DNA of 6,805 nucleotides. Origin: JAEZVV01 sp036652035. Lineage in GTDB: Bacteria > Pseudomonadota > Gammaproteobacteria > Burkholderiales > Burkholderiaceae_F. The notes under the pieces are model-generated. The model was not told where the DNA came from. It searched no databases and saw only the letters and a program-made list of their open reading frames with translations. A program made the translations under genes and the position numbers. The DNA is taken from positions 1-6,805 of the forward strand of contig JAVVWR010000091.1 in assembly GCA_036652035.1 (NCBI GenBank), written 5' to 3'. Shown here in pieces: positions 5,814 through 6,805 of this stretch (positions are counted from its first letter, which is position 1; each line of letters starts with the position of its first letter).

Positions 5814-6786
5814 TCCCGCCGGCGAGCGCGGCGCCAACCAGCTCGAGCAAGGCCGCCTGCTCGCGGACCGGGGCAAACAGGGGCGCTCGTTGCACGCAGG
5901 CCTGGCGCAGCGTTTCAAGGAAAGCCGGCTCGGTTTCGGCCCGTTGCAGCAGCCGGGCGCAGGCGGCATCGTCGCCGACCGGGAACAGGCCGGGATAGCC
6001 GCGTCCCAGCATGCCGACATTGCCATCGCAGTCCGAAGCAATGACCGGCGTGTGAGCCGTGATCGCTTCGAGAATGACCTGAGCTCCGCCCTCCATTTTT
6101 GAGGCATGCAGCAGAACCTGGCAACGCCGCATCAGCTGGCGCGCCTGCGCCCGGCTTTGCGCGCCCAGCCAGCGGTAACGCGGTGCCAACTCGGCGGTGG
6201 CCGTGCGGGCGGCGGTGGCCAGCTCGGCGTCGAGCACGCTGCCGGCGTGCAAGAGGTGAATCCGCGATGGCGCTGGCAGGCGGCGCGCGGCGCGGATCAC
6301 GGTGAGCGGGTCTTTCTCGTCACGCAGATGGCCGACCACCGCAACCTCGAAGCTGTTGGCGCGGTGCTCGCCGGGCTTGAGCGAGTGGGTCGACTGGAAA
6401 ATCACGCGGGTCTTGGCGCGGAATTCGGCCGGGACGGCTTGCGGGCCAAGCTCTTGTAGAACGACCAGGTGAGTGGCCAGCGCGAGCGAGCGCTGCGCGT
6501 CAGGATCGCTCTTGATGTCGCGATAGAGATCGGTCCCGGTCAGCACCACGCACAGCGGACGGTTGGGGTGGGCGGCGGCGAAGGCGTGAATCGAGGGCGC
6601 CGATCGGCGCGCGTGCAAAGCAATCATCAGGTCAGCGCGAAGCCCGTCCCATTCGGTCGCCAGCCGCAGGCGCGCAGTGCCGCGCAGAAAATGCTGCCAG
6701 CGCGCGGCGGTATGCCAGTTGCCATTGTTGGCAAGCGCGCCGTACGGGGTGATGAGACAGATTAGCGGGCGGGCAGTGGGGGGCAT
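5788..6786 (-). CDS. senB: SenB-like selenosugar synthase (GT4 glycosyltransferase, TIGR04348 family)
   Basis: A 332-residue GT-B fold glycosyltransferase of family 4. I recognise it as the TIGR04348 family, whose characterised member SenB joins selenophosphate to a UDP-sugar (UDP-GlcNAc in the published system) to give a 1-selenosugar, the selenium donor for selenoneine. Family features: NNGNWHTAARW at 20-30, IALHARRSAPSI at 55-66, VVLTGTDLYRDI at 80-91, LVVLQELGPQA at 108-118, the phosphate-binding VGHLRDEKDP at 151-160, ASKMEGGAQVILEAI at 228-242 holding the GT4 E-x7-E pair (E232, E240), and DGNVGMLGRGYPGLFPVGD at 254-272. All look intact. The frame is open to the right edge, but the ATG at 6786 sits six codons before the first conserved strand, as expected. 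No Shine-Dalgarno is evident, so translation may be coupled to an upstream gene. Its partners, the EgtB-like SenA and SelD-like SenC, are not in view. A different acceptor is possible if they are absent. Confidence 0.85.
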   Translation of the reverse strand: MPPTARPLICLITPYGALANNGNWHTAARWQHFLRGTARLRLATEWDGLRADLMIALHARRSAPSIHAFAAAHPNRPLCVVLTGTDLYRDIKSDPDAQRSLALATHLVVLQELGPQAVPAEFRAKTRVIFQSTHSLKPGEHRANSFEVAVVGHLRDEKDPLTVIRAARRLPAPSRIHLLHAGSVLDAELATAARTATAELAPRYRWLGAQSRAQARQLMRRCQVLLHASKMEGGAQVILEAITAHTPVIASDCDGNVGMLGRGYPGLFPVGDDAACARLLQRAETEPAFLETLRQACVQRAPLFAPVREQAALLELVGAALAGGINTSSPRR

Positions 6787-6805
6787 GGCAGTTCGGTCGG
6801 CTAGC

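Overview
The window looks like chromosomal DNA of a high-GC betaproteobacterium. Three things suggest this: a recN-nadK pair divergent from hrcA, an arrangement I know from Burkholderiales, Rhodocyclales and relatives; the end of a porin with the GADPSS...GLSHRF type of terminus found in betaproteobacterial porins; and a SenB-type glycosyltransferase, common in the same group. This is family recognition from memory, without a database search. The genus cannot be named from the sequence. I see no mobile element, CRISPR array, tRNA or rRNA. All six complete genes look intact.

Layout, left to right. Positions 1-141 (+) hold the last 46 codons of a trimeric porin. It converges on recN (170-1816, -), which follows nadK (1822-2712, -) by 5 bases; the two surely share a transcript. 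Divergent from nadK, across an 86-base gap, is hrcA (2800-3813, +), the heat-shock repressor. Both divergent genes have a -10-like hexamer exactly 6 bases before their ATG and no Shine-Dalgarno sequence, so both may be transcribed as leaderless mRNAs. After hrcA come three tightly packed plus-strand genes: a small YgiB/YjfM-type (DUF1190) lipoprotein (3843-4241), a YgiC/YjfC-type ATP-grasp enzyme of the glutathionylspermidine-synthetase family (4241-5392, start overlapping the previous stop), and a four-helix DUF350/YjfL membrane protein (5400-5813). Converging on them, with a 26-base tail-to-tail overlap, is a GT4 glycosyltransferase (5788-6786, -) that I recognise as SenB, the selenosugar synthase of selenoneine biosynthesis.

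How the genes work together. recN and nadK are housekeeping genes for double-strand-break repair and NADP supply. The lipoprotein, ATP-grasp enzyme and DUF350 protein form a conserved but poorly understood envelope module. The lipoprotein ends in a flexible RGGFGSS...GG tail, and the known relative of the enzyme activates a C-terminal glycine carboxylate. A plausible but untested idea is that the enzyme ligates an amine to the tail. The module sits directly behind hrcA and could be co-transcribed with it. The selenium gene is a separate unit whose partners (senA, senC) would lie beyond the right edge. There is no gene-free stretch longer than 86 bases.
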